Assembly: GCF_000470775.1 (NCBI RefSeq)
Contig: NC_022438.1
Location: forward strand, 1,984,001 to 2,048,000
DNA: 64,000 nucleotides
Reading direction: 5' to 3'
From: Leifsonia xyli subsp. cynodontis DSM 46306
GTDB taxonomy: Bacteria; Actinomycetota; Actinomycetes; Actinomycetales; Microbacteriaceae
Below are positions 40,691-52,616 of the stretch, piece after piece. Under the pieces are notes generated by a model. That model saw nothing but the letters and a program-made list of their open reading frames with translations. It had not been told where the DNA came from and did not search any database. A program made the translations under genes and the position numbers. The number at the start of each line of letters is the position of its first letter. Position 1 is the stretch's first letter.

Positions 40691-41746
40691 CTACACCGCG
40701 CCGCGGCCGGTCAGCTGGCGTGCGTATTCGCGCACGTAGTCGTCCGCCATCCGCTCGACGGAGTTCGCCGCCAGGTCGGCCTCCGTCGGCTCCGGGATCG
40801 GGCCACGGCCGTCGAAAGCGTCGATCAGCCGGGCGGCCAGCGCTTCGGCGTCCTCGCTCGGGAACACCGCACCGAGGCGGCCGTGGCCGAGGGCCTCGGG
40901 GATGCCGTCGGCGTCGCTGCCGACCATCTTGATGCCGGACTGGATGGCCTCGAGAACGGCGAGCGGGTACGGGTCCTGACGGGACGCCTGGACGAAGACC
41001 TCCGCGGCGGCGAGGTAGCCGGTGGGGTCCTCTGCCCGCCCTTCCAGGTGGACCCGCGGAAACCACTCCTCCTCTCGGAAGCGATCGAGGAGCTCCGGAT
41101 GATCGACGTTCCCGACGAAGTAGAGGTGGGCGTCGTCCCGCTGCCGGGCCACTTCACCGAACGCCTCCAGAAGGATATCAGACCCCTTGCGGAGTGTGAC
41201 GGAGCCGATCGCGACGATGGCGCGGCCCTGCAGCCGCGGTTTCGGGGGCGCCGTCACCCGGCGCGGGGAGCCCATGACACCGTTGACGATGACGGTGGTC
41301 TTCCCGCGGCTCAGCCAGATCCGCTCCATTTTGTCCTGGATGGCCTTGCTGACGCACACGACGAGACGGCTCGCGCCGAGCAGCCGGGCGCCGCGCTGGA
41401 ATTCGTTGTGGACGGTGGAGACCGTCAGCGCTGTTCGCCGGCCCAGGGAGGCCGCGAGCACCGCGGGCGCGATCGTGTGCGAGTGGAGGACCTCCGCCCC
41501 GGTCTCCGCGACGAGACGTTTGATCGCCCGGCGTGTCGCGAGCACCTCCCACGGCTTGCGCACCCGGAAGTCCAGGCGGACGGTCCGCACGCCGTTGGCG
41601 TTGAGCAGCGGTTCGTAGTCGCCGCCGAGAGAAGCGAGGACGACATCGTGACCGGCTCGCGACTGGGTGATCGCGAGGTCGACAGCGACATTGACGAGGC
41701 CGTCGGCGAAGTTTCCGACACGCGTGCAGAAGTGGATGATTTTCAT
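40691..41746 (-). CDS. Glycosyltransferase, GT4 type
   Basis: 351 residues. N-terminal acceptor domain: KIIHFCTRVGNFADGLVNVA, VLHSHTIAPAVLAASLG, STVHNEFQRGARLLG. C-terminal donor domain: AIGSVTLRKGSDILLEAFGE, HLYFVGNVDHPELL, and the EX7E-like EVFVQASRQDPYPLAVLEAI. Retaining GT4 enzymes build surface glycans; donor and acceptor unknown. ATG 41746 is chosen because conservation starts there, although the frame is open 28 codons further. A palindrome TGATACT-N8-AGTATCA lies just upstream. Confidence 0.88.
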   Translation of the reverse strand: MKIIHFCTRVGNFADGLVNVAVDLAITQSRAGHDVVLASLGGDYEPLLNANGVRTVRLDFRVRKPWEVLATRRAIKRLVAETGAEVLHSHTIAPAVLAASLGRRTALTVSTVHNEFQRGARLLGASRLVVCVSKAIQDKMERIWLSRGKTTVIVNGVMGSPRRVTAPPKPRLQGRAIVAIGSVTLRKGSDILLEAFGEVARQRDDAHLYFVGNVDHPELLDRFREEEWFPRVHLEGRAEDPTGYLAAAEVFVQASRQDPYPLAVLEAIQSGIKMVGSDADGIPEALGHGRLGAVFPSEDAEALAARLIDAFDGRGPIPEPTEADLAANSVERMADDYVREYARQLTGRGAV

Positions 41747-41770
41747 AGGCCGGGTCACCGATTTTCGTGC

Positions 41771-41792
41771 TGATACTCTGGGTTCAGTATCA
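41771..41792. promoter_or_regulatory. Inverted repeat upstream of the glycosyltransferase
   Basis: TGATACT (41771-41777) and AGTATCA (41786-41792) are perfect arms with an 8-base spacer, 25 bases upstream of the start. The sequence is AT-rich compared with its surroundings and could be an operator or part of the promoter. Confidence 0.45.
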
Positions 41793-41972
41793 CATATTAC
41801 CAGTTCCGCGGTTCGGCGGCGCGTCCCCACCCTCCAATCGGGCTGAGAGCTCCCCGTGGAGATTCGCGTACGCTTCCGCCCGTTCCGCGAGCGGCTGAGC
41901 CTCGATCACCTCAAGACGCGACAAGAGGCCCTCCTCCTCGCGAGAGCCGTCCCCGTGCGCTTCGCCGTCCAT
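41790..41972 (-). CDS. Small acidic hypothetical protein downstream of tyrS
   Basis: 60 residues, acidic: EEEGLLSRLEVIEAQPLAER and YANLHGELSARLEGGD. This pattern is a common short helical protein after tyrS in Microbacteriaceae, as I recall; function unknown. ATG 41972 follows the tyrS stop directly, so translation is coupled. Confidence 0.75.
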   Translation of the reverse strand: MDGEAHGDGSREEEGLLSRLEVIEAQPLAERAEAYANLHGELSARLEGGDAPPNRGTGNM

Positions 41973-41973
41973 C

Positions 41974-43302
41974 TCAGACACCCTCCTCGACGAAGACGCC
42001 CGCAAGCGTCTTCTTGCCTCGGCGCAGCACGAGCATACCGCCCGGCAGCAGTGCGTCGCCGACCGGGGTGTCGGCGTCCTGCACCGCCGCATTGTTGACG
42101 GAGACGCCGCCCTGGGCCACAGCGCGCCTGGCCTCGCCGAGGCTCTTGGTGAGCCCCGTGTCCACGAGCGCCTGGGCGATGGTCGCACCGGGCGCCGAGA
42201 CCGTGTGGGGAAGCTCGCGCAGAGCGGCCGCGAGGGTGTCCGTGTCCTGCTGGGCGAGGTCGCCGCCGCGCCCGAACAGCGCTTCGGACGCCGCGATCAC
42301 GGCCTCCGCCGCCGCTGCACCGTGGACGAGACTCGTCACGTCGAGCGCCAGCCGGCGCTGCGCCTCGCGGCGGAACGGCTCCTCCGCGACCGCGCGCTCC
42401 AGGCGCTCGATCTCGTCGCGGTGGAGGAAAGTGAACACCTTGAGGCGCGCGATCACATCGGCGTCATCCGTATTCAGCCAGAACTGGTACATCGCATAGG
42501 GACTGGTGAGCGCCGGGTCCAGCCAGACGGCATTGCCTTCGCTCTTGCCGAACTTGGTGCCGTCGCTGTTGACGATGAGCGGCGTGCCGACGGCGTGCGC
42601 GTGTCCGCCCGCCACTCGGCGAATCAGCTCCGTGCCGCTCGTGAGGTTCCCCCACTGGTCGCTGCCGCCGGTCTGCAGCACGCAGCCGTGCTGGCGGTAC
42701 AGCTCGAGGTAGTCGAGGCCCTGGAGGATCTGGTAGCTGAACTCGGTGTAGGAGATGCCTTCGTCGGAGTTCAGGCGCGCGGCGACAGCGTCCTTCTTCA
42801 ACATCGCCCCCACACGGAAGTGCTTGCCGATCTCGCGCAGGAAGTCGATGGCCGACAGCGGCGCGGTCCAGTCGAGGTTGTTGACCAGCAGGACGGCGTT
42901 GTCGCCCTCGTCCGAGAGGAAGCGCGTGACCTGCTCCCGCAGGAAGCCGCCCCACTCGGCGACGGTCTCCTTGGTGTTCAGGGTGCGCTCGGCGGACGGC
43001 TTAGGGTCGCCGATGAGGCCGGTCGACCCGCCCACCAGACCGAGCGGGCGGTGGCCGGCCAACTGCAACCGGCGCATGGTGAGCAGTTGGACGAGGTTCC
43101 CCAGGTGCAGACTCGGCGCTGTCGGGTCGAAGCCGCAGTAGTACGCGATCGGCTCACCCGCCAGGAGCTGTTTCAGTGCGGTCTCGTCTGTGGAGACATA
43201 CACGAGTCCGCGCCAGATCAGCTCGTCCCAGACATCGTCGAAAGACGGATCGTTGGACTGCGCCCGGAGAAGCTGCTGGTGGCGGGAAGGCGAATCTGAC
43301 AC
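41974..43302 (-). CDS. tyrS: Tyrosyl-tRNA synthetase
   Basis: 442 residues. Class I signatures are HLGN in TAPSLHLGNLVQLL and KFGKS in NSDGTKFGKSEGNAVWLD; tyrosine and tRNA regions are FSYQILQGLDYLELYRQHGC and GGSDQWGN. The C-terminal S4-like domain (LTKSLGEARRAVAQGGVSVN) is complete. Starts with GTG. Confidence 0.96.
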   Translation of the reverse strand: MSDSPSRHQQLLRAQSNDPSFDDVWDELIWRGLVYVSTDETALKQLLAGEPIAYYCGFDPTAPSLHLGNLVQLLTMRRLQLAGHRPLGLVGGSTGLIGDPKPSAERTLNTKETVAEWGGFLREQVTRFLSDEGDNAVLLVNNLDWTAPLSAIDFLREIGKHFRVGAMLKKDAVAARLNSDEGISYTEFSYQILQGLDYLELYRQHGCVLQTGGSDQWGNLTSGTELIRRVAGGHAHAVGTPLIVNSDGTKFGKSEGNAVWLDPALTSPYAMYQFWLNTDDADVIARLKVFTFLHRDEIERLERAVAEEPFRREAQRRLALDVTSLVHGAAAAEAVIAASEALFGRGGDLAQQDTDTLAAALRELPHTVSAPGATIAQALVDTGLTKSLGEARRAVAQGGVSVNNAAVQDADTPVGDALLPGGMLVLRRGKKTLAGVFVEEGV

Positions 43303-43344
43303 CTCTAAAGGCTAGCAGCGGGCGACCCGGCATCCCGTTGAAAT

Positions 43345-43422
43345 ATCAGGCCCACAGCCCTGATGACACCACAATCAGGCCCTCAGACTTGATAAGATCG
43401 CAATCAAGCCCCCAGACCTGAT
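43345..43422. promoter_or_regulatory. Array of three 20-bp palindromes at 29-bp period
   Basis: Three sites: ATCAGG-N8-CCTGAT (43345-43364), ATCAGG-N8-CTTGAT (43374-43393) and ATCAAG-N8-CCTGAT (43403-43422). The spacers are similar (CCCACAGC, CCCTCAGA, CCCCCAGA) and the starts are exactly 29 bp apart. The last ends 11 bases before the SatD-like ATG and the middle one overlaps a -10-like TAAGAT. Probably a cooperative operator. Confidence 0.75.
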
Positions 43423-43433
43423 TGGAGGGGGAA

Positions 43434-44063
43434 ATGTTCGTCATCACCGCAGACCAGGTCGGCAGCCGGCGCCGGGCCGATCTCGCCGCGCCCCTCGTGG
43501 AAGAGCTGGACAGCCGCTTCGGCGACCGCCTCGCGCTGCCGGCCGACCGGAACGCCGGCGACGAGATCCAGGCGCTCAGCGCAGACCCGGCGGCCGTCCT
43601 CGAGATCGTCCTCGACCTCACCCGCCGCGGCGACTGGAGCGTCGGGCTCGGCATCGGAGCCGTACGCACCCCCCTGCCTCGCGCCACGCGCGAAGCGGCC
43701 GGGGAGGCGTTCGTCGCCGCGCGCACAGCGGTCGCCCGCGCCAAACGCGCAGCCACCCGGTTCGCCGCAGACGCCCTCGCCGCCCCGGAGCCCGCGGCGG
43801 ACGCGGAGGCGCTGCTGACGCTGCTGCTCACCGTTCGCGAAGCGCGGAGCGCGGCCGGCTGGGAACTCTACGACCTCGTCGCCTCCGGCCTCACACAGGC
43901 TCAGGCGGGAGCCCGGCTCGGGATCACCCCGCAATCGGCCAGCGACCGTGCGCGGAGAGCGGGAGTGCGCGTGGAACTCGCCGCGCATCCCGCGCTGATT
44001 AGGCTATTGGCGAGTGTCGACGCAGCCCAGGCGCCGGCCCGCCGAGACTCGGAGGATGGATGA
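43434..44063 (+). CDS. SatD-like protein with C-terminal helix-turn-helix
   Basis: 209 residues from ATG 43434 (GGAGGGGG upstream). The N-terminal part has the SatD-family pattern MFVITADQVGSRRRADLAAP, NAGDEIQALSADPAAVLEIV and SVGLGIGAVRTPLPRATREA. The C-terminal part reads as a helix-turn-helix, LTQAQAGARLGITPQSASDR. The biochemical role of SatD is unknown; the first half loosely resembles nucleotide-cyclase-like folds. The palindromic array right before it suggests it binds its own promoter. Coupled by ATGA to the membrane gene downstream. Confidence 0.8.
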   Translation: MFVITADQVGSRRRADLAAPLVEELDSRFGDRLALPADRNAGDEIQALSADPAAVLEIVLDLTRRGDWSVGLGIGAVRTPLPRATREAAGEAFVAARTAVARAKRAATRFAADALAAPEPAADAEALLTLLLTVREARSAAGWELYDLVASGLTQAQAGARLGITPQSASDRARRAGVRVELAAHPALIRLLASVDAAQAPARRDSEDG

Positions 44064-44656
44064 CCGACCTGCCGCTGCCCAGCGTCCTCTCCGCTGCCGC
44101 ACCGATCACCGCCTGGACGCTCACGCTCCTCCTGGCCATCGCCTCCCTGTGCTGCATAATCGCCACCCTGCGCCGGCCACGCCGGCCGCTGGTGTACACG
44201 GGGGCAGGACTCCTCGCACTGGCGTTCCTCGCCCTCACGCTGCCGCCGTACGAGGCGCCCAACGGCTACCGCGCGCTCATCGGCATCGTGGCGCTGGCGC
44301 TCAGCGTCGTCGGCGGCGGACCGGCCGCGCAGCTCGTCCTGGCGCTCGGGACCCGCCCGGCCCCGCTGGGGGCCAACGGCGGCATCGTCGTCCACGACCG
44401 GGTGAGCGGGCCCGAGAGCACCAGAGAGGTCCTGCGCGGAGGCACGATCATCGGCCTCCTCGAACGGTTCGCCGCGACCGGCGCGATCATGGCCGGCTTC
44501 CCCGAAGCGCTGGCCGTCCTGATCGCGATCAAAGGCGTCGGGCGGTTCACAGAACTCGAAACACCGGAGACGCGCGAGCGTTTCCTCATCGGAACGCTCG
44601 TCAGCCTCGTGTGGGCCTGCGTCTGCGCGGGTCTGTTCCGCTTCACCGCAGGGTGA
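44060..44656 (+). CDS. Integral membrane partner of the SatD-like protein
   Basis: 198 residues with five or six membrane segments (ITAWTLTLLLAIASLCCIIA, YTGAGLLALAFLALTL, ALIGIVALALSVVGGGPAAQ, and LIGTLVSLVWACVCAGLFRF at the end) and a soluble loop containing GGTIIGLLERFAATGAIMAG-like sequence and GRFTELETPETRERF. The LERF and FTELE-TPE-FLIGT pattern is known from membrane proteins next to SatD genes. Function unknown; overlaps the SatD-like gene by four bases. Confidence 0.75.
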   Translation: MTDLPLPSVLSAAAPITAWTLTLLLAIASLCCIIATLRRPRRPLVYTGAGLLALAFLALTLPPYEAPNGYRALIGIVALALSVVGGGPAAQLVLALGTRPAPLGANGGIVVHDRVSGPESTREVLRGGTIIGLLERFAATGAIMAGFPEALAVLIAIKGVGRFTELETPETRERFLIGTLVSLVWACVCAGLFRFTAG

Positions 44657-44707
44657 CCCCCCTCGTCCTCACCCCAACCCCACCCGCCCTCACCACCCGC
44701 ACCCGTC

Positions 44708-44800
44708 GGAAACGGAGGAAAACACAGCTGCCAGCCCGCCAAAACGCAGGAAACGGAGGACAAAGCAGACCGCCACAGCCGAACCTCCTCCCTTTCCTGC
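44708..44800. repeat. Palindromic repeat cluster, second copy of the family
   Basis: GGAAACGGAGGA (44708-44719), AAACGCAGGAAACGGAGGA (44742-44760) and the inverted CCTCCTCCCTTTCCTGC (44784-44800). The last two can form a 15-bp stem with one mismatch. Same motif as at 21257-21450. Lies between convergent genes, where it may terminate transcription from both sides. Confidence 0.68.
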
Positions 44801-44876
44801 ATCTAGATCCTGCTGGGGGGGGTAGGGACTGGGGGTAGGGGTCTGGGGTGGGAGAGGCAGACTGGCAGACTGGCAG

Positions 44877-45506
44877 CTAGGGGTGCGACTGGGGGTGGCG
44901 CTTATACGGCGACACCGACGGCTCGCCCGGCAGCCAGTAGCGCCACGGGAACGCCGCGCCGCCGCCCGCGCCGGAGACGCCCGTCCGGGGTCCGGTCGCG
45001 TACTCCGGCTGCACGCTCGGGAGCAGCAGGCCGAACGGGGGCGCGAGCAGGTCAGCCCCGTCGTCCGCGAGGCCGATCCCGGCCGCGACGACCAGGCGGG
45101 CCGGGCCGCGGGCGAGGTCGCGCGGCGGGATGCGGCGGCCGCTCGCGCCGGCACGCCGCCGTCCCGCCAGGGCGACGCCCTCGACGACCTCGGCGCCGCG
45201 CAGCAGCACGGCCGACGCCTCCCCCTCCGGCGAGCAGACGACGTTCGCGCAGACGTGCATTCCGTAGGTGAAGTACGCGTACAGGCGGCCGGGTTCGCCG
45301 TACATCGCGGCGTTCCGCTTGGTCCGTCCGCGGAAAGCGTGCGAACCCGGGTCGAGGCCCTCGCCGGTATACGCCTCCACTTCGGTGATGCGCAGCGCGA
45401 CCGCGCCCTCGGCGCTCTCGTGCCGCAGCACGGCGCCGAGGAGGCGCGGGGCGACCGCAAGCGACGACGCCAGGAAGGTGTCGCGCCCGGGCGGGGAGAG
45501 GACCAC
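44877..45506 (-). CDS. mpg: 3-methyladenine DNA glycosylase (AAG/MPG family)
   Basis: 209 residues. Family blocks: ITEVEAYTGEGLDPGSHAFR (catalytic Glu), GRTKRNAAMYGEPGRLYAYF, TYGMHVCANVVCSPEGEASA, VLLRGAEVVEG, and DLARGPARLV. It removes alkylated purines. The GTG start lies just after the small membrane ORF that follows argH, so the three genes look co-transcribed. Confidence 0.93.
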   Translation of the reverse strand: MVLSPPGRDTFLASSLAVAPRLLGAVLRHESAEGAVALRITEVEAYTGEGLDPGSHAFRGRTKRNAAMYGEPGRLYAYFTYGMHVCANVVCSPEGEASAVLLRGAEVVEGVALAGRRRAGASGRRIPPRDLARGPARLVVAAGIGLADDGADLLAPPFGLLLPSVQPEYATGPRTGVSGAGGGAAFPWRYWLPGEPSVSPYKRHPQSHP

Positions 45507-45507
45507 G

Positions 45508-45617
45508 TCAGAAGACGCGTCCGCCGACGGCGACGGTCACGACGAGGCCGGTCACGATGACCGCCGCGGCCACGACGACGATGAGCGGGATGACCCATCC
45601 CGGGCGGCGCGAGGCCA

Positions 45618-45618
<1 letters not shown>
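45508..45618 (-). CDS. 36-residue single-span membrane peptide
   Basis: Reads MASRRPGWVIPLIVVVAAA then VIVTGLVVTVAVGGRVF: a basic head and one long hydrophobic helix. Its ATG overlaps the argH stop (ATGA) and its stop lies one base before the mpg start, tight coupling that argues it is translated. Function unknown. Confidence 0.6.
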
Positions 45619-48022
<2,404 letters not shown>

Positions 48023-49234
48023 TCAGAGGGCGGCCAAAGCGCGGCCGAACCGCTCGCGGAACTCGGCGAGCTCGGCATCGCCCACGATGAGCGGCGGCGC
48101 GAGGCGGATGCTGGACTCGTTCGGGGCGTTGACGATGAGACCCTGCGCGAGCGCGGCGTCCGACAGCCGGTTCGCCTCGCCTCCGGTCAGGCCGATGCCG
48201 ACGAGGAGCCCCGCGCCGCGCACCTCGCCGATCAGCGGGGAGTCGTAGGAGCGGATGATCGCCCGCAGCTCGCCGCCGCGGCGCGCCGCGTTCTCCACGA
48301 GTCCCGCGCGCTCGATCTCGCCGAGCACGGCGTTGGCCGCCGCTGTCGCGAGCGGGTTGCCGCCGAACGTGGAGCCATGCTGTCCCTGCGTGAAGAGGTC
48401 GGAGGCCCAGCCGAAAGTGACGAGCGCGCCGATCGGGACCCCGCCGGCGATGCCCTTCGCGACCGTCACGGCGTCCGGGAGAATGCCCTCGTGTTGGTAG
48501 GCGAACCAGGCTCCGGTTCGCCCGACGCCGGTCTGGATCTCGTCCAGGACGAGCAGGACGCCGTGCTGCTCGGTGAGCTCGCGAGCGCGCCGCAGGAACC
48601 CGGCCGGCAGCTCGAGCACACCCGCCTCGCCTTTGACCGGCTCGACGAAGAGGGCCGCGACCCGGTCGTCGATCGCGTGCTCCAGCGCGGCGATGGTCGA
48701 GTCGATGTGCTCCACCCCGCCCGGCAGCGGTTCGAACGCTTCGCGCATCGGCGGCTTGCCGGTGAGGGCGAGCGCGCCCATCGTGCGACCGTGGAACGCG
48801 TTGCGCAGGGCGAGTACCCGCGTGCGGACGCCGTGCGGTCCGCGGTTCAGGCGGGCCAGCTTGAAGGCCGCTTCGTTCGCCTCGGCCCCGGAGTTGGCGA
48901 ACAGGACGCGGCCCTGCTCCCCCGCGCCGGCGATCGCCCGCAGCCGCTCGGCGAGCTCCAGCTGCGGGGCCGTCGAGAAGTAGTTGGAGACGTGTGCGAG
49001 GGTCGCCACCTGGCCGCTCACGGCCTCCACCAGCGCGGGATGGGCGTGGCCGAGCGAGTTGACCGCGATCCCGGCCAGGAAGTCGAGGTACTCGTTGCCG
49101 TCCACGTCCCACACCCGGCAGCCCTGGCCGCGCTCGAGCAGGAGCTTCGGCGTGGCGAGGGTGCGCATCATGGTCTCGGCGTAGCGCGACTTCCACTCTG
49201 CGCCGTCGATCCGGCCGTTCGGGTCGCCGCTCAT
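48023..49234 (-). CDS. argD: Acetylornithine aminotransferase
   Basis: 403 residues. Class III aminotransferase: [50 protein letters not shown], and the PLP lysine in [16 protein letters not shown]. Fourth step of arginine synthesis. ATGA overlap with argB. Confidence 0.96.
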   Translation of the reverse strand: MSGDPNGRIDGAEWKSRYAETMMRTLATPKLLLERGQGCRVWDVDGNEYLDFLAGIAVNSLGHAHPALVEAVSGQVATLAHVSNYFSTAPQLELAERLRAIAGAGEQGRVLFANSGAEANEAAFKLARLNRGPHGVRTRVLALRNAFHGRTMGALALTGKPPMREAFEPLPGGVEHIDSTIAALEHAIDDRVAALFVEPVKGEAGVLELPAGFLRRARELTEQHGVLLVLDEIQTGVGRTGAWFAYQHEGILPDAVTVAKGIAGGVPIGALVTFGWASDLFTQGQHGSTFGGNPLATAAANAVLGEIERAGLVENAARRGGELRAIIRSYDSPLIGEVRGAGLLVGIGLTGGEANRLSDAALAQGLIVNAPNESSIRLAPPLIVGDAELAEFRERFGRALAAL

Positions 49235-50142
49235 ACCGGCACCACCTCCGTTCCGATCCCGGACTGTGTGAACACTTCGAGCAGGATCGAGTGCTCGATG
49301 CGCCCGTCGATGATCGCGGCCTTCTCCACTCCCCCGTCGACCGCCGCCAGACAGGCCGCCATCTTCGGGATCATGCCCGATTCGAGGCCCGGGAGCAGCT
49401 CGCGCAGCTCCGGCGCGGTGATCTTCGACAGCAGCGAGTCCCGGTTGGGCCAGTCGCCGTACAGCCCGGCGACGTCGGTCAGGATGACGAGCTTCGCGGC
49501 GCGGAGCGCCACGGCGAGGGCGGCGGCGGCGGCGTCCGCGTTCACGTTGAGGGATTGTCCCGGCTCGTCGGCGTCCGGGGCGATCGAGGAGACGACCGGA
49601 ATGCGCCCGGCGTCGAGCTGGGCGAGCACAGCCTCCGGGTTCACGCCGATCACATCGCCGACGAGTCCGAGGTCGACCTCTTCGCCGTCCACCACCGCGC
49701 CGCGCTTGCGGCCCTGGAACAGCGCGGCGTCCTCGCCGGAGAGCCCGGCCGCGAGGGGGCCGTGCTTGTTGATGGTGCCCACGATGTCGCGGTTGATCTG
49801 GCCGGTGAGCACCATGCGCACCACCTCCATCGCCTCGGCCGTGGTCACGCGGTAGCCGCCCCGGAACTCGCTCTGGATGCCGAGCCGGTCGAGCATCGCG
49901 GAGATCTGCGGACCGCCGCCGTGGACGACGACCGGGCGCAGACCGGCGTAGCGGAGGTAGACCATATCCTCGGCGAAAGTGCGCTGAAGCTCCTCGCTCA
50001 CCATCGCATTGCCGCCGAACTTCACCACGATGATGCGGTCGTGGAAAGTCTTGAGCCACGGGAGCGACTCGATGAGGGCGGCGGCCTTGGCTGTGGCGGC
50101 GGCGCGCTCGACCGTCTCGAAGGCGTCTTCTTCTTTCGTCAT
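49231..50142 (-). CDS. argB: Acetylglutamate kinase
   Basis: 303 residues from ATG 50142. Amino-acid kinase fold: [79 protein letters not shown]. Usually the arginine-inhibited step. A GTG at 50160 would add six residues. The ATG lies two bases inside the argJ end region. Confidence 0.95.
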   Translation of the reverse strand: MTKEEDAFETVERAAATAKAAALIESLPWLKTFHDRIIVVKFGGNAMVSEELQRTFAEDMVYLRYAGLRPVVVHGGGPQISAMLDRLGIQSEFRGGYRVTTAEAMEVVRMVLTGQINRDIVGTINKHGPLAAGLSGEDAALFQGRKRGAVVDGEEVDLGLVGDVIGVNPEAVLAQLDAGRIPVVSSIAPDADEPGQSLNVNADAAAAALAVALRAAKLVILTDVAGLYGDWPNRDSLLSKITAPELRELLPGLESGMIPKMAACLAAVDGGVEKAAIIDGRIEHSILLEVFTQSGIGTEVVPV

Positions 50143-50143
50143 C

Positions 50144-51298
50144 TCAGCTGGAGTAGGCACTGTTCTCGTGGACGTAGTCGTGGGTCAGGTCATTGGTCAG
50201 GATGCTCGCGCCCTCGTCCCCGGCGTGCAGGTCGATGCGGACGCGCACAGCGCGCGGGGCGAGGTCGACACGGTCGCGCGGCTGGTCGGGCTCGCCCGCG
50301 GCGCACACCTGGACGCCGTTGATCGCGACGTCGATGCGGTAGGGGTCGAAGGCCGCGTCGGTCGTGCCGACCGCGGCGAGCACGCGGCCCCAGTTGGGGT
50401 CGTTGCCGAAGATGGCGGCCTTGAACAGGTTGGAGCGGGACACCGCGCGGCCGACGGTCACCGCATCGTCCTCGGTGAGCGCGTTCACGACCTCGATCGT
50501 GATGTCGTGGGAGGCGCCCTCCGCGTCTTCCTGCAGCTGCGTCGCGAGGCTGCGGCAGACCTCGGTGAGCGCGAGCGCGAACTCATCGAGGTCGGGCTCG
50601 ACACCACTGGCCCCGGAGCCGAGCAGGGCGACCGTGTCGTTCGTGGACATGCAGCCGTCGGAGTCGAGGCGGTCGAAGGTGACGCGCGTGGCGGCGCGGA
50701 GCGCGCTGTCGAGCTGCGCGGAGCCGAGCACGGCGTCCGTGGTGATCACGACGAGCATGGTCGCGAGCCCGGGGGCCAGCATCCCGGCTCCCTTCGCCAT
50801 CCCGCCGATGGTCCAGCCCGCGTTCGAGCGCTGTTCGGCCTGCTTCGGCCGGGTGTCCGTGGTCATGATCGCCTCGGCCGCGCCGAGGCCGGCGTCGGTC
50901 GCGAGGGCGGCCGTGGCGGCGTCCACCCCAGCCGTCAGCTTGGCGAGGTCGAGCTGGTCGCCGATGAGGCCGGTCGAGCAGACGAGGACATCGCCCGCCG
51001 AGACCTCGAGGGCCGCGGCCACCGCTTCGGCCGTCGCGTGCGTGACCTGGAAGCCCGCCGCCCCGGTGTAGCAGTTCGCCCCTCCGGAGTTGAGCACGAT
51101 CGCGGAGACCACGCCGTCCGCGATGACCTGCTCGCTCCAGAGCACGGGGTTGGCCTTGCACCTGTTCGTGGTGAAGACGGCGGCCGCGGCGGTCAGCGGC
51201 CCGCGGTTGCGCACGAGCGCCAGATCGCGCTCGCCGCTCGGCTTGAGACCGGCGGCGACACCGGCGGCGGCGAAGCCCTGGGCAGCGGTGACGCTCAC
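50144..51298 (-). CDS. argJ: Glutamate N-acetyltransferase / amino-acid acetyltransferase (ArgJ)
   Basis: 384 residues. Autoproteolysis site in [11 protein letters not shown] (the Thr becomes the N-terminus of the beta chain), upstream oxyanion region [13 protein letters not shown], and [13 protein letters not shown] and ENSAYSS at the C-terminus. It recycles acetyl from acetylornithine to glutamate. GTG start overlapping argC by four bases. Confidence 0.95.
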   Translation of the reverse strand: MSVTAAQGFAAAGVAAGLKPSGERDLALVRNRGPLTAAAAVFTTNRCKANPVLWSEQVIADGVVSAIVLNSGGANCYTGAAGFQVTHATAEAVAAALEVSAGDVLVCSTGLIGDQLDLAKLTAGVDAATAALATDAGLGAAEAIMTTDTRPKQAEQRSNAGWTIGGMAKGAGMLAPGLATMLVVITTDAVLGSAQLDSALRAATRVTFDRLDSDGCMSTNDTVALLGSGASGVEPDLDEFALALTEVCRSLATQLQEDAEGASHDITIEVVNALTEDDAVTVGRAVSRSNLFKAAIFGNDPNWGRVLAAVGTTDAAFDPYRIDVAINGVQVCAAGEPDQPRDRVDLAPRAVRVRIDLHAGDEGASILTNDLTHDYVHENSAYSS

Positions 51299-52338
51299 GG
51301 GGCGACTCCATTCACGCTCAGGCCGGCGGTCTCGGCGAGGCCGAGGGCGATGTTGGCGGACTGGATGGCCGCCCCGGCGGTTCCCTTGTACAGATTGTCG
51401 ATCGCGAGCACCGTGACGACCCGGCCGGCGGCCGCGTCCAGCGCGACTCCGATCGAAACCGTGTTGGCGCCGAGCACATCCGAGGTGCGCGGCACGCTCC
51501 CCGCCGGCAGCACCTGCACGAACGGCTCCCCCGCGTACGCCTCCTCCCACGCAGCCTGCACCTGCGCAGCACTGACGCCCGATCTCGCGCGGGCGGTGGA
51601 GGTCGCCAGGATTCCGCGCGACATCGGCACCAGGACCGGTGTGAACGAGATCGTCGGCGAGGGCGCGCCCGCCTTCCGCAGGCTCTGCTGGATCTCCGGG
51701 ATGTGCCGGTGCGTCCCGCCGACCGCGTACGGGTTCGCCGAACCGAGGATCTCGCTCGCGAGGTACATCGTCTTCAGCGCCTTCCCCGCGCCCGAGGGCC
51801 CGACCGCGAGCACGGAGACGATATCGGCGTCCTCGATCAACCCGGCGTGGATGCCGGGGGCGAGCGCCAGCGACACCGCACTCGCATTACATCCCGGCGC
51901 CGCGATCCGCTTGGCCCCGGCGAGACGCTCGCGCTGTTTCCCCGCGCCGACCGGCAGCTCCGGGACGCCGTAGGCCCACGAACCGAAGTGCTCACCGCCG
52001 TAGAACGCCGCCCACGCGCCCGGGTCTTCCAGCCGGTGATCGGCGCCGCAGTCGACCACGAGGGTGTCCGCCGGCAGCTGCGCGGCGATCTCTCCCGACT
52101 TCCCGTGCGGAAGGGCGAGGAAGACCGCATCGTGCCCCGCCAGGTTCTCCGCCGTGCTCTCCGAGAGGGTGAGGCCGGCCAGCGAGCGCAGCTGCGGCTG
52201 GTGGGCGGCGAGCGGCTGACCGGCGTTCTGGTGCGCGGTCACGGTGCGGATATCGAAATCGGGGTGATCGGCGAGGATGCGCAGCAGCTCCCCGCCTGCG
52301 TACCCGGAAGCGCCGGCGACGGCGACCGAGAGAGTCAT
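51295..52338 (-). CDS. argC: N-acetyl-gamma-glutamyl-phosphate reductase
   Basis: 347 residues. NADP site [32 protein letters not shown], the nucleophile Cys in [16 protein letters not shown], and [19 protein letters not shown]. First gene of the argCJBDFH unit. Confidence 0.95.
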   Translation of the reverse strand: MTLSVAVAGASGYAGGELLRILADHPDFDIRTVTAHQNAGQPLAAHQPQLRSLAGLTLSESTAENLAGHDAVFLALPHGKSGEIAAQLPADTLVVDCGADHRLEDPGAWAAFYGGEHFGSWAYGVPELPVGAGKQRERLAGAKRIAAPGCNASAVSLALAPGIHAGLIEDADIVSVLAVGPSGAGKALKTMYLASEILGSANPYAVGGTHRHIPEIQQSLRKAGAPSPTISFTPVLVPMSRGILATSTARARSGVSAAQVQAAWEEAYAGEPFVQVLPAGSVPRTSDVLGANTVSIGVALDAAAGRVVTVLAIDNLYKGTAGAAIQSANIALGLAETAGLSVNGVAP

Positions 52339-52616
52339 GCTTGTTCCTTGGTGACGTGGACGACAGGGGACCTCGGAGATGGCAACGCCCGCGTCTGACC
52401 CCGAGAGGTCGCCCGAGCGCCGCCTAGCTTCGGCGGTCGCGCAGGCGTCGGCGCAGAGCGGAGGCGCCGACGATAAGCATGCCGCCCACCCTATCGTTCC
52501 GGCGCGCCGAGACGCCAATCGCATCGAACACGACCCCCGGAAGAGGCACATTTCCAAGATGGTTGAATAGTGTGTTCACTACCCGTGAATCACCGATCCC
52601 GACCCGCCAGACGACC
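52339..52616. other. Intergenic region upstream of argC
   Basis: About 280 bases between divergent argC and the broken flippase. It must carry the arg operon promoter and possibly ArgR boxes, but I could not identify an ARG box with confidence. No gene-like frame. Confidence 0.4.

Noticed and set aside
43345..43422. Possible short CRISPR-like array (three repeats at 29-bp spacing)
   Set aside because: Each unit is itself a 20-bp palindrome with only 9 bases between units, there are only three, and no cas genes are near. An operator array before the SatD-like gene explains it better.
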